Source of the DNA: Pyropia yezoensis
Lineage: Eukaryota; Rhodophyta; Bangiophyceae; Bangiales; Bangiaceae
Direction: 5' to 3'
DNA: 64,000 bases
Assembly (NCBI GenBank): GCA_009829735.1
Contig: CM020618.1
Coordinates: forward strand, 18,523,346-18,587,345
Both the position numbers and the translations under genes were made by a program. Position 1 is the stretch's first letter, and every line of letters begins with the position of its first letter. Shown piece after piece: positions 41,477-52,900 of the stretch. Under the pieces are notes generated by a model. It searched no databases. It worked only from the letters and a program-made list of their open reading frames with translations, and was not told the DNA's origin.

Positions 41477-41945
41477 TGTGGCAGTATTGACCCCCAGGTA
41501 GGGAGGCAACACGTGCCATGCAAGGGGCGGCAGGCCACTAGCCTGATCCGTTCCTCCCCCTGCATTTGGGTCCATATTCCCTAAGTTTGGGATAGTTAGC
41601 TTAGTAGTAAATCCAACTTGGATTTGAGGGTTTTCTGCATTTATCGTCTTGAATTTTCGTGTGGCCCGGTGGGCAGGTGCTGGGGTGGGAGATTCTGAGT
41701 GGCGAGATTCTGAGTGGACCCTGGGGGGATAAGGGGAGGGACAGCGGGGCTTGGCCCTGCGTCCCCGTCCCGACCAAGAACCTGTTGGACCACACACCAT
41801 CCTCTTGTTTGTCCGGGGGGGGTTTGCCCCACAACAGGGACAGAGTGTGTGCGACTTGCACTTCTTCCGGTTCCCCCGACACGGGAGGCAGCCCTTGTAC
41901 ACCGCACCAACTTGGGTGCCGTGTGTGCATGTGGTTTTTGCCACA
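41477..41945 (+). repeat. 3' LTR of the chromovirus
   Basis: The same 469-bp unit as the 5' LTR with five differences. GGATT (41946-41950) follows and repeats the bases before the 5' LTR. Confidence 0.9.
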
Positions 41946-41950
41946 GGATT

Positions 41951-43234
41951 CCGTGCCGATCTAGCGTGCCGAACGCCCTATATGGCCTGGATTGGCCGCC
42001 ATTCCAGGTCTCTGGGGGCCATGCGCTGGACCTCCCGGGTGGCACACGACTCTATCCTCTCCCGACGGCACCGCGGCGGGTTCCGTTGGGTGGCACGCCC
42101 CGAGCCCCCGCCCGTCCCAGCCTCCCCCCCCCCTGTTCAACCCCCTCCCCCTCCCCATCCCGCACCCCCCCCCCCCTCGGCAACGCACCCCCGGCCAACC
42201 GGACCGACTCCCGCCCAAAGAACCCCCCCCTCTTTCCCGCCATCCCCCCCGACCCGTCGCCCCCAGCACTTGCGCGGGACCCGACCAAATTCGGTCACCC
42301 ATCATTGTCACCACTTGGGGCATTGCGCTGGACCTCCCGGGTTGCACCCTCCTCCATTCTCACGCAGTCCTGCCCACCGCACGGGCGGCACGGGCCACCG
42401 GCTCCGTCCCCGCGAGCCACCCTCCCAGCCGAGGCGTGGCGTGGCGGCGGGTGCCACCCGGCGGCCTGCTCCCAACCCCCCAGCCCGGCCCCACCCGTCT
42501 CAGTGCCCCCCTCCACCCATCCTCCCTTCTACCAGGACCCTCCCTCCCCCCCCTGCCTGTATCACCCTCCCCCCGTGCCATCATGGCGGCACCCGTGCCA
42601 TAATGGCGTAAGGGGGGGGTGGGGATGATTCCCACCGGCCTCTCCCCAAACCCAACACCTTAAGGTGGGACCCGCGCCCCGCAGGGCCACCCGATCATGC
42701 GCGGCGCCGCGGTGGATGACGTTGCGCGCCCAGCCCCCCCCCGCTGTCCGCCCCACCACCCCCCTTTTTCTTCCACCGCCCCCTCCGACCGCACTGCGAC
42801 GGGCGCCGATCAAGTATTGTCACCCATCGTTGCCTTGCGGGGGGTGTCCTGACCCATGACCCCCCCGTGGATACTGTAGCGCTTTGGGGGCATGCTCCCT
42901 CGATTCCATCCTCAAAATCCACCACCGCAGCGGAGCCGCCGCGAGCCCCGGCAAAGGGTGCCTCCGGGCGCCTCGCCCACGACCCCCTCGCACCCCGCCC
43001 TTCCGGCAGGCCAACTCGAGACGATCATAGCTTGCCTTCTGTGGCCATTGTGCTTCTTTTCTTTTTTTTCCGGGCAATATTAAGCACAAGGCATCGGGTA
43101 GTAGGGGACGCAGCCATGCCGTGTTGGTCGGTGTGAGGACCCACCCACAACCGGAGAGCCCTCAACGTACGCATGGGGGTGTCAGCGGGCCCTGCCAGCC
43201 AACAGGGCGGCAGGGTACGGGGAAGAGGACGGTG
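41951..43234. other. no gene; C-rich with a partly repeated segment
   Basis: The word GCGCTGGACCTCCCGGGT occurs at about 42024 and again at about 42327, and a word like GTCACCCATCRTTG appears near 42296 and 42820. Between them are long C runs. ORFs in several frames are Pro/Ala-rich products of composition. Confidence 0.5.
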
Positions 43235-43530
43235 GTCTTGACGGGGGTGGGTCTGGGGAGGAAGATGGTCGCGACGTCGGTGAAGATTGAGGGTACAAAG
43301 GGTAAATGGGGTTCTTTGTCTGTGTCTGTGGTTGCCCCTCTTCTCTCCCCCGGTGGCGCCGACACCCACGCACTATATACTCACGTCGGAGCACCCGAGG
43401 TGCCCCAAAGCATGCGTTTCCATGTCGCGCCGCCGGTAGGCACCGAACGGCTCAAAAACAAAGCATGTCTCTCAGAACAAAGCATGGGCGGGCGTGCGCA
43501 CTAAAGGAGTGCAGCTCCAGCTTGCAAGAA
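43235..43530 (+). repeat. dispersed repeat D, copy 2
   Basis: Homologous to 8330-8600 in the same orientation (see that entry). It carries TATATAC at about 43374. Confidence 0.5.
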
Positions 43531-44120
43531 ATGAAAGGGGTCCGGTGGATGGCACTCAGCGCGCCCCACCAGCCGGCTCCAAACGCCGGTCGGCCGGGAG
43601 GTCCGACCGGCTGTAAGGGCCAGCAGGGCCAAATTCAATCAATCCCTTGGCCAGCCAGCCAGTCACCAGCCAGCTGGCCGAATTCAGTCAATCCAAAGGC
43701 CGGCGAGCCAGTCATATCACACTCAGCCGCCAGCGAGGATGTGTGGTGTCCCCGGTGTCGGTTAATCATGTGACTCGTCCTTGATTGCCAGCTTTCGGCC
43801 AGCGCAGAGAAAAATGTTCTGGCAGTCACAGACAGGGATGTCCTCCCGTGGTTGGTCGACGATGTTACTCGTTCCTCGTTGTCGAGTTTCGACATCCACG
43901 ACCAGGTTCCGACAGTGAGTTGACGACGGTCTTCGTGCGGCCAGCCGACGTTCGCAGAATGTCAGGAGTACAGCGTGGTGTCGCCCAGGGTAATGCGGAG
44001 CTGATCTGTCTTGGGAGGAGTGAGCGGGGCAGGACATGTAAGGAGAGGTCCCAGTCCATATCCCCTGGGTTCCAGGCGTGGATTTAAGGGGCAAATCCTT
44101 ACAGTCGGTCTGGCTTAGGG
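43531..44120. other. no confident gene
   Basis: GCCGGC/CAGCCAGC-rich sequence, with the word CCAGCCAG repeated near 43650-43720, and then the 3' flank of the pogo-like pseudogene. Confidence 0.4.
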
Positions 44121-45770
44121 TCAGTTCATTTCTGTGTCCACAACGGACATAATGGAGTCTGCGCAATCTTCATCACCCAGCCACACCTCAATGACAGACA
44201 GCGCACGAGGATGGCTGCCAGGAATGAAGACCTCATGCGTGCTGTTTGCACCCCCGCGAAACCTGCCGACCGCCGACCGGGCCCACGCTCCTCGCGCTGC
44301 GCAGCAGTGCAAAAATGGCCTGCGCATCGTCAGTCTAGGGGGGCTCGCGGGTCGCCGCCACCGCCTGGTCCAGCCTCAACTGGATGAGGCGCGAAACGTC
44401 GGGGGGGGTGCAGTCGGCGCGCAACCAGCAGCGCATGATGGCAGTGGCGGACAGGCCATCAAAAGCCTCCTCGACGAGGCCGATGGCATCCAGCACGTGC
44501 GGCGCTCCCCCGTCCGCCACGCCGAGGGATCCGGGCCTCGCCCGAGCATCCCTCCTCCGCCGGGCGTCCCACTCGGTCGAGGTCTTCTCAAATTGCTGGT
44601 CAAACGCCGCCAGCATATCTCGGATCATGCCGCGCTTGGAGGTTGACTTAACCGCGTTGATGGCGCCTTTGTCCGCCGGTTGAAAGCGCGCCGTGGTATC
44701 AAAAAGCCGCGCTGCGCCGTAAAGGCGGCCCAATCAGCGCTCAGGTCGGCCAGCCGATTGGCATACACGGTGGAGTTCATCCACGCGTTCTGTTGGCTGT
44801 AGTACCTTAGTGGAAAATCTTGCACCCCACGGAAGCAAACCGGCTCGACCGCCTTCCCAATCACGGAGAGAGACTTGAAGGTGCCCGTTGCGTTGACGCC
44901 CATGATCAGAGAGTTGCGTGCTTTTACCGTCTGCAAGGCAGTACCACGCGCTTCCCGTGCATCACAGTCCAAGACGTAGCAGCACGTTGGCGCCAGTTGG
45001 TAAAATAGCGCCGCGTCGTCCATGTTGAGGATGCAGTCTGGGTCAAGCCCAACAAGTTTTGCCCGTAGTTCAGCCATTCTTGCTTCCCCTTCCACCTTAT
45101 CCACATCGCCACCGGCGCCGTGGAGGTGAATGCTTCGAACACCGTGTCGCCTTGCGCAGCGGTCGACAAACCCGTTCGACGCCGAGAAGTCCTGCCCAGG
45201 GTAATGGCGATGCGCAAGCTCGCGGGTTTTGAAGGATAAAGCCAGCCGAGAGAGGGGCATCGTCTTGCGCCCCATGGTCCGAATGCGCAAAAACCATTCA
45301 GGAAGGAGGGAGTTTACTAGTGGGAAGCGGCATGGCTGCGCGCACCGAGCAAACGAAGGGTTTCCTGCAGCAGCGGCGGCCCACACGTCGCGCCGCCGTG
45401 CGTACACGCTGTGGATGGTCCGCTTGGAGATGCCGTATATCAGGGAAAGCACATTGCGAGGGACCTTGTCGTCGACTTGGGTGATGAGCAGCTGCTTCTG
45501 CTGGATGCTCAGGCTTTCCCTCCTCGGTCGCTCGCCGCGCGCGGCGCCTGGAGCAGCAGCCCCAGACACTCCAGGAACTGGGGGTGTGGGTAGAACTGGC
45601 GGGGGGAACGGGTCTTGTACGGCTTGGCCAGCGCCGTGGAGGGCAGCGCTTGCTGGTCGCTCCCTGCGAGGGGCGCTTGTAGCAGCAACGGGAGACGCCG
45701 GGGGGCCTGGGGTTGCGGGTAGAGCTCGGGGGGGGGGGGCTGTTTTGTAGTGATTGGTGAACGGCATCAA
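44121..45770 (-). pseudogene. pogo/Tigger-like transposase (CENP-B fold, DDE_1), deleted
   Basis: Minus-strand order: a Pro/Ala-rich leader, a psq-type helix-turn-helix (QQKQLLITQVDDKVPRNVLS), a second helix-turn-helix of the CENP-B type (SASNGFVDRCARRHGVRS), then the DDE_1 catalytic domain beginning ILNMDDAALFYQLAP with its first Asp. RNSLIMGVNATG and the F-R-G-V segment follow. The frame then fails near 44700. One frame over, the C-terminal catalytic block is found (TTARFQPADKGAI, with the third acidic residue). The expected segment with the second Asp (LLLDN) is missing, so a deletion removed it. A further frame at 44121-44327 may be the C-terminus. The gene cannot encode an active enzyme. 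Confidence 0.8.
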
Positions 45771-46262
45771 GGGCAGCTGCGTTGACGCCTCGGCCGTCCC
45801 GGGTCGTGAGGGAGTAGGGCGGCAGTAGTCAAAGGAGCAGTAAGGAGGGATCGTGAGGGGGAAGGACCTTCTTGAGCGCGGTCCGCCATGTCAATCAAAG
45901 AAGGCTGGAAAGCGTCAGGGTCGTGGGGAGGAATGGGGTGCGTTCGTATGCTGGATGACGGTTGATCTGTGGATGGTGGCGTGTCGCGTCGGGGGTATAG
46001 GTTTGGCGACGGCCGGCGACATCGACCAGTTGTCTTCCACAAAATATGGCCAAATACAGCAACAAGTGCCAGAACAAGTGACACGGCAATTTTTCCATAA
46101 CGCCTCCAAAGAGCGTAAATATATGTTCAAATCTCGCCTCTATGGAGGGCCACTTGATGCGTACCCCCCCCTCAGTTGTGCCAATCGGCACAACTGCGGA
46201 GTGGCCAAGTGAGAGGTCGCACTGTAGCTGTGCTGCAAAAACTGTACATACTTATTTTAGCT
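45771..46262. other. intergenic, no gene
   Basis: Upstream side of the pogo-like gene. A simple-repeat G run at 45729-45739 lies at its edge. No further feature was found. Confidence 0.4.
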
Positions 46263-46395
46263 GTGAGTAGCGCCCCGTTTGGGCGCGGCGCGAGGCGCTT
46301 CTGTTATTTCGCCCCCAAGTCGCGCCTATGTTACGCCCCCGAAGACGTCGTCGCGCCTCAAAGCGGCCCCAGCAGCGCCCCTTACAACTTACTTC
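46263..46395 (+). repeat. dispersed repeat E, copy 1
   Basis: The series GCGCCCCG-TT-GGCGCGGCGCGA-GCGCTTCTG-TTACGCCC-GTCGTCGCGCC matches 63204-63328 block by block in the same orientation. It has no coding content and may be a non-autonomous element. Confidence 0.55.
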
Positions 46396-49300
46396 ATCAA
46401 CCCAGTGGCATCTTTGAACGCGGTCATCATGTCACTTCCGGCGCATAATTGCTGAGTTCCGTCGCTCTCTTCATGCAGCTTCTTCGATGAACGCAGGTAG
46501 CCCACCTCGTCAGACTCGTCGACCATAGCACGGAAAAGGACGCTGCTGTTGTGACTGTGTCTAGACGGCAGAGAGAAGAGGTGGGTCAGACACGAAGCAC
46601 TGGCAGGGACCACTCCGATGGGTCGACGGACGGGAAGTGGTTCGAGGTCATTTCACGAACACCTTTCGGGGCACAAGACACTTACGCGCACACGTTAGAG
46701 TTAAACGGAGTTGCAGACACGCCTGTGAGTGGTCGGAAAAACACAGTGTTCTTCCGCCCACTCCCAAGCTCGCCCTGAGCACCCAATCACAACGGAATGT
46801 AGACATCGACTGGCTCATTGCCTTCGAAATGGATAGATCCGGCCAAACAGGGGCGTGTTCTTGCATGAAAGTGGCCTGTGCCGTTCAAACAAATCTACCG
46901 AGTTTAAACACGACCTGTCGTGGTCCTGGTGCTCTCTGTTCCGTCGTCAAGACAGCCGCGGTGCACGAGCACGGAAACAAGGAATCAAAACTGTGTCTCA
47001 TCAGACACGAGCATCTTTCGTGCTGCCGTTTAGACATGCCCTGAAAGCGGGGACAGCAGGAGCGCTGGAGCAACTGAGGGGCACAGAGCCGAACGAGGCC
47101 AGTCGACCTGTCCATAGCCTCAAGTTGAGAGTAGTCTGTGAGCATCGTCAGACACTTCCATCGTATGTACCGCACGCAGAGGACCACCGCTTGAAAATTC
47201 GAGGTGTGAGGGCGTGGCAGGGGGGGTTCTGGGCTGCGCGGCGGACAGCGAGGCCCGGGCGCCATACACATATATACGAGATGTTTATTTCGATTAGGGA
47301 CGCTTTCGAAAGTTGATTAGCACTTCCGATACTATCTGAAGCGTTTCAGCAAAGACAGTTAAATGGTCCCTGCTTGCCCGTGCAAGAGGCAGTGGAGAGA
47401 GCGGCGTCATCCTGTTTGACTGACGTTGTATGCCCTCCTGGAGGTGCATTTTAGATGGGGACGTACAAGGTCGGAGAGGGACCGCTAAGGGGGTGAGGAG
47501 GGGGCACCAACTTGTAAATGAGGTTTGAGGGTGGCGTCGTACGTAGATACGGCGTTGGAACGCGGTGCCGGGCGCTGCGAGGAAGAAGGAACAGTTCGGA
47601 CCCGAACTATTTTTAAAAGGAAACTGCAGGCTGTCACAAGCGGCCCTACTGGCAATAAGCATGGCAGTCGGTACATACTGGGCGGCCACAGGCTCAGGCC
47701 GAGCCACCGGCCGGGAGTTGTTGAGACGACCAGAAACGGAGTACGTGTTGTCCCATTCAAGCGCAATCAAGATCGCCGCCTCAGCCATTCCGCTACGGCT
47801 CCTCCCCGCCGTAAGGTCGTTGACGTGGGAGGAGGCGGCGCCGGGGACGCCCGTCAGCAGACAAAAACACCGCAGCACAAGCACAAAAGTCTCGACGGCA
47901 CCGTGCAGAGCGCCACCATTGGCGGTATGGATGGACCGACGCGGCATCGTCACAAGTACCGCCCGCGGCGGACGGACAGGGCACACAGGGAATGCACAAG
48001 GGACAGGGGACACAGCCACAAAGACAATAGGGATGTTTAATCCAACAGGATGATCGCGTCTGTCGTCTCGCCTTGCACCTTGTTGACACCCTTTCCACAA
48101 AGCAAGCATCCGTCCAGCACCACGTCAGCGTTTGCACGGTCGCTCCAATCCTAGTCGCAGTCTGATTGGTCCATTTCTTCGCCGGGGGGTGTCGGTACTT
48201 AGCCTGACCGCGGATGACTTGTCGGTATTCGGGATGGCCGTGAGGCGCTCGCACTGTATCCTTCTCGTGGGTCAATCTGACCGCGGCGGGCAAATATGAC
48301 AGGACTGAGAATCACCAGTTTCATAGTGTTTGCATAGGAACCTGCGTCCGTCAGATAGTCCACGAGGTCCCCCATGGCTTGTCAAAGCGCGCGAAGGGAG
48401 GCAGAAGGGCGAGCAATGACCGCCATGGCCACTAAATTGGACCCGCACAGGCGAGGAGCTCCTCTTGACGTCCTCGCGGGGTGTAGGGGGTGGACCAAAA
48501 CGTGGAGGTCAACAGAGGTTACAGTACTGTATGTACGTAGGCGCGGAGAGCCCCAGCCAGAAATCCGAGCAAGTGCTGGCTTGTTTTTTTTTTTTGTTTG
48601 GACTGGATTTCCAACGAGGTGACCTGTACAGTACAGTACGTGCATGGCCTCCTCAGCGGCCAATGCGATGTCCTGGTTTGGGATATGCCACAGCACAGCG
48701 GTAGAAGATCAGCCGACTGGGGCGGGCGAGGGCCCAGCTGGGCGGCACCTGCATCCAGTTTCTCAGCCAATGGGAATTCATTCTGTGACGTTGTCCGGAC
48801 AAGATTTACCATACCTACACTGCTGCTCCTCCGCCTGAGGCCGTTCCGCTGCCAGCCGTTCCACAGGCGGCAACGACCGCGCAACAGCCAGCCGCGCATC
48901 GCGAGAGCGCGGTGTCGTCAAGAGTTATCCTGATCGCAAATTGCCAGCCGTGTCTCGCCCTCGGTGGAGGACGTGCGCACCGCCACGGGGGATCCTCCGA
49001 GGTGCGGGGTCGGGCTGTGATGGCGTTGGCGGGGCCGGGCTGGGACTGCACAGACGGGGCGGTTGGGTCGGTGGGAGGGAGTGCGCGGGGCGGCGACGTT
49101 GATGGGGGGGTGGAGGCGGGGCGGGGTGGAGGGGCCTAGCCGGACACGGAGTCTTCTAGCGAAAAAGATGGCCCGTTCCTGATTAAATGTCATCGGCTGG
49201 GCACACGCGCAGGGCCGAGGAGTGGGGTGGGTTGGGGGGTTGTGTGGGCCGTGCATCCGCACCGTGTGTAAATAATCTCGACGACATGGCAAAGCAAGGC

Positions 49301-50823
49301 GGCCCTCGGGCGGGACGGGGCGGGAAGCGTGGGGGGGGGGGGGGGTGAGCGGGAGGGAAAGGGGGGGGGGGGGGGCGAGGGGGGCGGGGGGGGGGGGGGG
49401 GGGGGGGGGGGGTTCCCGCGCCCCATCCCCGGGCACCACAGCAGCGGCTGATGGGTGGGTGAGGGTCGTATCTACAAACCGCGATTCCCCGTGCCCCACG
49501 TGTCCATCGGCAGGTGGTACCGCCCGTGGGCATTGTCCAAGGCCTGTTACCACAACGGCTTTGTATGGCACCCACGTCGAAATTGTACCCTCCCGTTGGC
49601 TCTGGTGCACCACAGCGGGCGACGAGACGCGCCACGTCAAAGCAAAGCCCGACCCTGATTGGATGATACGAAATATCCCGTCTCTGTGGGACGGGCCCCT
49701 GGAAAAGGCGAAGGGACGTCTCGGGCACGCTCCCACGCCCGACTCCGACTGACAAGGGGAGGGGGGGGGGTTGCGCATGGGTGTCCGAGCAAGCAGCGCT
49801 TGCTTCCACATCATTGGGCGAACGTCCGTGCTGGTCTCGCGTGAGTCTGTTGTCAATAGAGCTCTGGAACCCTCTCTCCCGTGCACCGTCCAAAAACCAG
49901 GCTTCACAGGCCACCCGCGCACCCGCGTCCTTGGAGGCTGTGGACAGACCCACGCGCACACCGTACGTGGATCGTCAATCGTTCCACACGCGCGCGGCTC
50001 GTGCGCGCGTCGCGATGCGTACAGTAAAAACGAGCACACGGCCACTAATCGCATCTCTTTGCACCTCAGCGGCGACACGGTCACGTTCGCCGATACTGCC
50101 TACCAATGTGGGGCCCGGCTGCAGTATGGGGCATACAGTACTGGCCTTTGTCGCGGGGGGGCCGTGGCACACACATAGAGCATGTCGCCTCAGCCGCCTG
50201 GGGCGGCCTGGTCCCCTCCCCCAACCGCACACAACTCGCCCTCGGGGTTAGACGCTTCCCGGAGAGCGCCCCGCCCGGCCCTTCTCTCTCAACCGTCCTT
50301 GGAGGCGCACCCCGTCCCGTTCTTTGCCCGTGACGGATGATGGGTGCGCTTGTCGAGCACTGCGAGCGGCCCAGGTATGTACCCCGCGGCGCCGGGGGCG
50401 CGCGGCTTCGCACTAATGCCCAGCCGCCCATGGCGGGTGAAGGGGGGGCTTGACTAGTATTGGGGGCGGCCGGGGCCAGCACCCTGCAGCGCAGGGGGCG
50501 GGCGGGCGTGCCCGGGCCCTGCAGCTCCCCTCCTCCCTCCACCATGGGCGGGGCCCCCAGGCAAGGTGGACGGAGGCGTGGCGTGAAAAAGATGGTCACG
50601 CACGGGAGGGTGCTGTGCGTGGTCGAGGAACGTGCTCCTGGAGGGGCGCTAGTGTAGCCGAACCGCCCTTACGCACGCGCTCTCTGTGACACACGCCTGT
50701 GCACAGGCATCCCTCAACACGACCCAACCCGCACCCACACTGTTGGTGGTTGTGCCCTTCCCCGCGCCCGCCCGCCAGGGCCGCCGCGCCCCCATCTTAA
50801 TCCTGCCCCACCCCTTTCTATCC
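46396..50823. other. 4.4 kb without a confident gene
   Basis: Many overlapping ORFs under 270 codons occur on both strands, but none shows motifs or a consistent frame. The minus strand at 47.3-48.3 kb has somewhat Cys-rich pieces (for example LDGCLLCGKGVNKVQ) that may be a decayed gene. A TATA-like word (ACATATATACG) lies at 47268. There are G runs at 49329-49412, including one of about 28 G. Confidence 0.4.
49329..49412. repeat. poly-G-dominated low-complexity tract
   Basis: Runs of 9 to about 28 G are separated by single A, C or T bases. Such tracts can form G-quadruplexes and are prone to length change and assembly error. Confidence 0.8.
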
Positions 50824-50828
50824 CCACG

Positions 50829-50840
50829 GGATATTAAAGC
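50829..50840 (+). promoter_or_regulatory. TATA-like element upstream of the stand-alone gene
   Basis: GATATTAAAGCC lies 260 bp upstream of the ATG at 51101. It resembles the CATAAAGGCGG words upstream of the genes at 59954 and 57711, suggesting a shared core-promoter style. Confidence 0.4.
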
Positions 50841-51100
50841 CCTGCCGCGGGTGTGCCTCGGCACGCGGTTGTTGCAGGCTCCCCCACCCCCCGCTCCGCA
50901 CACGTCCTCACGTCGAAGAGACAGGCGGGCCTCACTGGTGTGCTCCACCCCTGTCGTCCAGGCACATCTCCCCCGTTCCCCAGTCCCGCCTCACCGCGAT
51001 CCCAGCCCCCCGATTGTTTCCGCGCCTGCCCCCTCCCCCCCCCCCGCCCCGCCCTCCCCCCCCCACATCGCCGGTGCCTGCCGCCCGGCACTCGGCCCTG

Positions 51101-52147
51101 ATGGAGAACCAAGACGCGCCCAACTCTCTCGCTGTGTCCTTGGTGGCCGCCCTCCCCGCCACTCCCGGCCTGTCGTGGACCGCGACCCTGCGCGACTGCC
51201 GTGCTCGCGACCGCTGGGCGACTCTGCCGACGCACGTCGCCTTTTTTCCGTGGTCGCTATTCACGTCCCTCTTCCCTTTGGCCGCGCCGGTACCGTCTAA
51301 CGAAGTGGCAACCGACGGGCTGTTTTTGCACACTCCGTCGGAGCAGGTGGAGTTGATGGCCATGCAGCACGTCTGCGACAAAGCCGACCTACCGATAGGT
51401 AGCCTGCCGTCCTTTGACCCGGACAACTACCCAGGCGACATCCCGACGGCGGTCCACGAGGCGCTCGGGTACAAGGAGAGTGCCGCACACCTCGAGCGCT
51501 TCTTCCGTCGCAAGCACCGGGTACTGGTGTGTGCTTCCCAGGTCGAGTGTGTGTCCATGACACACGACAACCTCACTGACCTGTGTCCGGCGCTTCCCTT
51601 GTGGTGGTTCCAGGTGGAGGTTCCGTACGGCATGCCCGTGGCACTGCACCACGTCGTCTACTTCCGCGGTAGTCTGCTACAGTACGACCGGCCTGAAAAT
51701 GGCGCTGCAGCCGCCTTGTCCAGTTCGTGGCTGCTGGGCGTTGCCGTCGTGCTGGCGGGGTCCGTCGTATCGAAAAAGATTCTGTGGGTCATCTCTCAAG
51801 ACTTGGCGGACACCCTCGCCGAGGCCGACCATGCGGCGCTGTGCAACGGGGACGACACGCTGCGCCATGTCTTGGGGGAAGCGCTCGAGCTACTACGGCT
51901 GGTGTGGATCGATCAGTACGCAGTGGAGGAATTCTTCAGGGAAGCCCTAAACGAGCGGCGCGCCTTGCGCTGCGAGTACAGCCCAGAGGGCGGCGCTGGC
52001 CGTGTGTACCTGCGGGAAAGCGTGGGTCTCCCGCGCCCGTTCTGCACCTCGGATGTGCTGGCGGACGTCGTGATGCCTGGCGTGGCGCCGGTGCCCATCA
52101 TTACGCCCCCCATGGGCTTTGGTGAGGGCGTCCCCGCCAGCATATAG
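51101..52147 (+). CDS. stand-alone homologue of the chromovirus antisense ORF
   Basis: From the ATG at 51101 the 348-residue product shares ordered blocks with the antisense ORF at 39174-41138: LWWFQVEVPYGMP against EWWPQVEVPYGFP, SSSWLLGVAV against ATQWLLEVMS, SKKILWVISQDL against RRGMLWHLPLRL, and GGAGRVYLRESVGL against LHDGRVVLREGLGI. It lacks the Pro-rich linker and basic tail. No frameshift or stop interrupts it, no LTR is next to it, and a TATA-like word lies upstream, so it may be an ordinary or domesticated gene. A relic of an otherwise lost element is possible too. Its role is unknown. A second, decayed member lies tail-to-tail 150 bp downstream. Confidence 0.7.
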   Translation: MENQDAPNSLAVSLVAALPATPGLSWTATLRDCRARDRWATLPTHVAFFPWSLFTSLFPLAAPVPSNEVATDGLFLHTPSEQVELMAMQHVCDKADLPIGSLPSFDPDNYPGDIPTAVHEALGYKESAAHLERFFRRKHRVLVCASQVECVSMTHDNLTDLCPALPLWWFQVEVPYGMPVALHHVVYFRGSLLQYDRPENGAAAALSSSWLLGVAVVLAGSVVSKKILWVISQDLADTLAEADHAALCNGDDTLRHVLGEALELLRLVWIDQYAVEEFFREALNERRALRCEYSPEGGAGRVYLRESVGLPRPFCTSDVLADVVMPGVAPVPIITPPMGFGEGVPASI

Positions 52148-52299
52148 TCGAGTGGTGGCGAAGGTGGTGGCAGCGGTGGCTGGCTCGCCTCGTGTACACG
52201 AGGCGGGCTTGTGGTAGCCGAGTGCCCTGACAGCGGGGGGGTTCGTGAGTAGGTGAGCGGGCACCACCTGTGCGTGACCGTTTCCTTGTCCTGTGGTTC

Positions 52300-52900
52300 A
52301 GGCGGCTTTGTGTTTGCGTGTCCAGATGTTCTCTGTGTTCCCCTGCCATGACGGGTTGTCGTGTGTAGATTGAGAAAAGGGGTCATTGTGGTCGTGGAAA
52401 TACGAGCATACTTGCATGCCAACGGCCGGCCAAAACATCAGCCACAGTGCCACACTATATGGCCCCTCCGATGCAAGTGCGTGTAGCACCTGCTGCCCCG
52501 TCGCCACTGTCACCGCCCCAACAGCCGTACCGGCGAAAAGGGTGACCTGGAACTGAGGCGGCCTGTATACCGGAGACAGGGGAAATCGGCAACGCGAACG
52601 TGTCGGAATGAGCTGGGCCCACCGTCTCCAAACGGGACAGCACGCAGATGGGGATCGGCAACCACCCACTGGGCGCGGGCATGTGCTCGCGCCCGTCACT
52701 ACCAAGGCGGGGGGCGTACAACGTTCCCGAAAGAGAAGCCAGCTTCATATGCCTTCCTACAATATTCTCTCCATAGCCTACTGCCCCCCATGGCCATACC
52801 ACTCCCTGTCACGACAGGCGGGCGTGATGGCGGGCGTGGCTGCGGCAGGCGCTTGCGGAGCGGAGCCCCTCCGCCGCTCTGATCGTCTTCGACGCATGCC
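52300..52900 (-). pseudogene. decayed member of the antisense-ORF family, convergent with the intact one
   Basis: Minus-strand frames give, in order, RLWREYCRKAYEAGFSFG (compare RVWDRLREKYPRRVGFPAG in the chromovirus ORF), then after a frame change FQVTLFAGTAVGAV, and LASEGPYSVALWLMFWPAVG (compare VGPDHLVWAMLATQWLLEV). The core order is kept, but at least one frameshift, near 52700, separates the pieces, and the LRE block is not found. I read it as a decayed copy. Confidence 0.5.

Larger units (their letters stand above)
32569..41945 (+). mobile_element. complete Ty3/gypsy chromovirus, 9,377 bp
   Basis: Two 469-bp LTRs (32569-33037 and 41477-41945) differ at only five positions that I can count. 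They flank a primer-binding site, gag, protease, reverse transcriptase, RNase H, integrase, a chromodomain and a polypurine tract. The five bases GGATT stand at both ends (32564-32568 and 41946-41950), a target-site duplication. On the opposite strand between the chromodomain and the 3' LTR lies a 654-codon ORF. The high LTR identity indicates a recent insertion. A TGA inside integrase and a frame change between protease and RT suggest that this copy is defective, unless recoding is used. Confidence 0.9.

Noticed and set aside
47294..48293. Minus-strand Cys-rich ORFs as a transposase
   Set aside because: Short Cys-containing pieces in two frames do not match the order of motifs of any transposase I know; left as non-coding or decayed.
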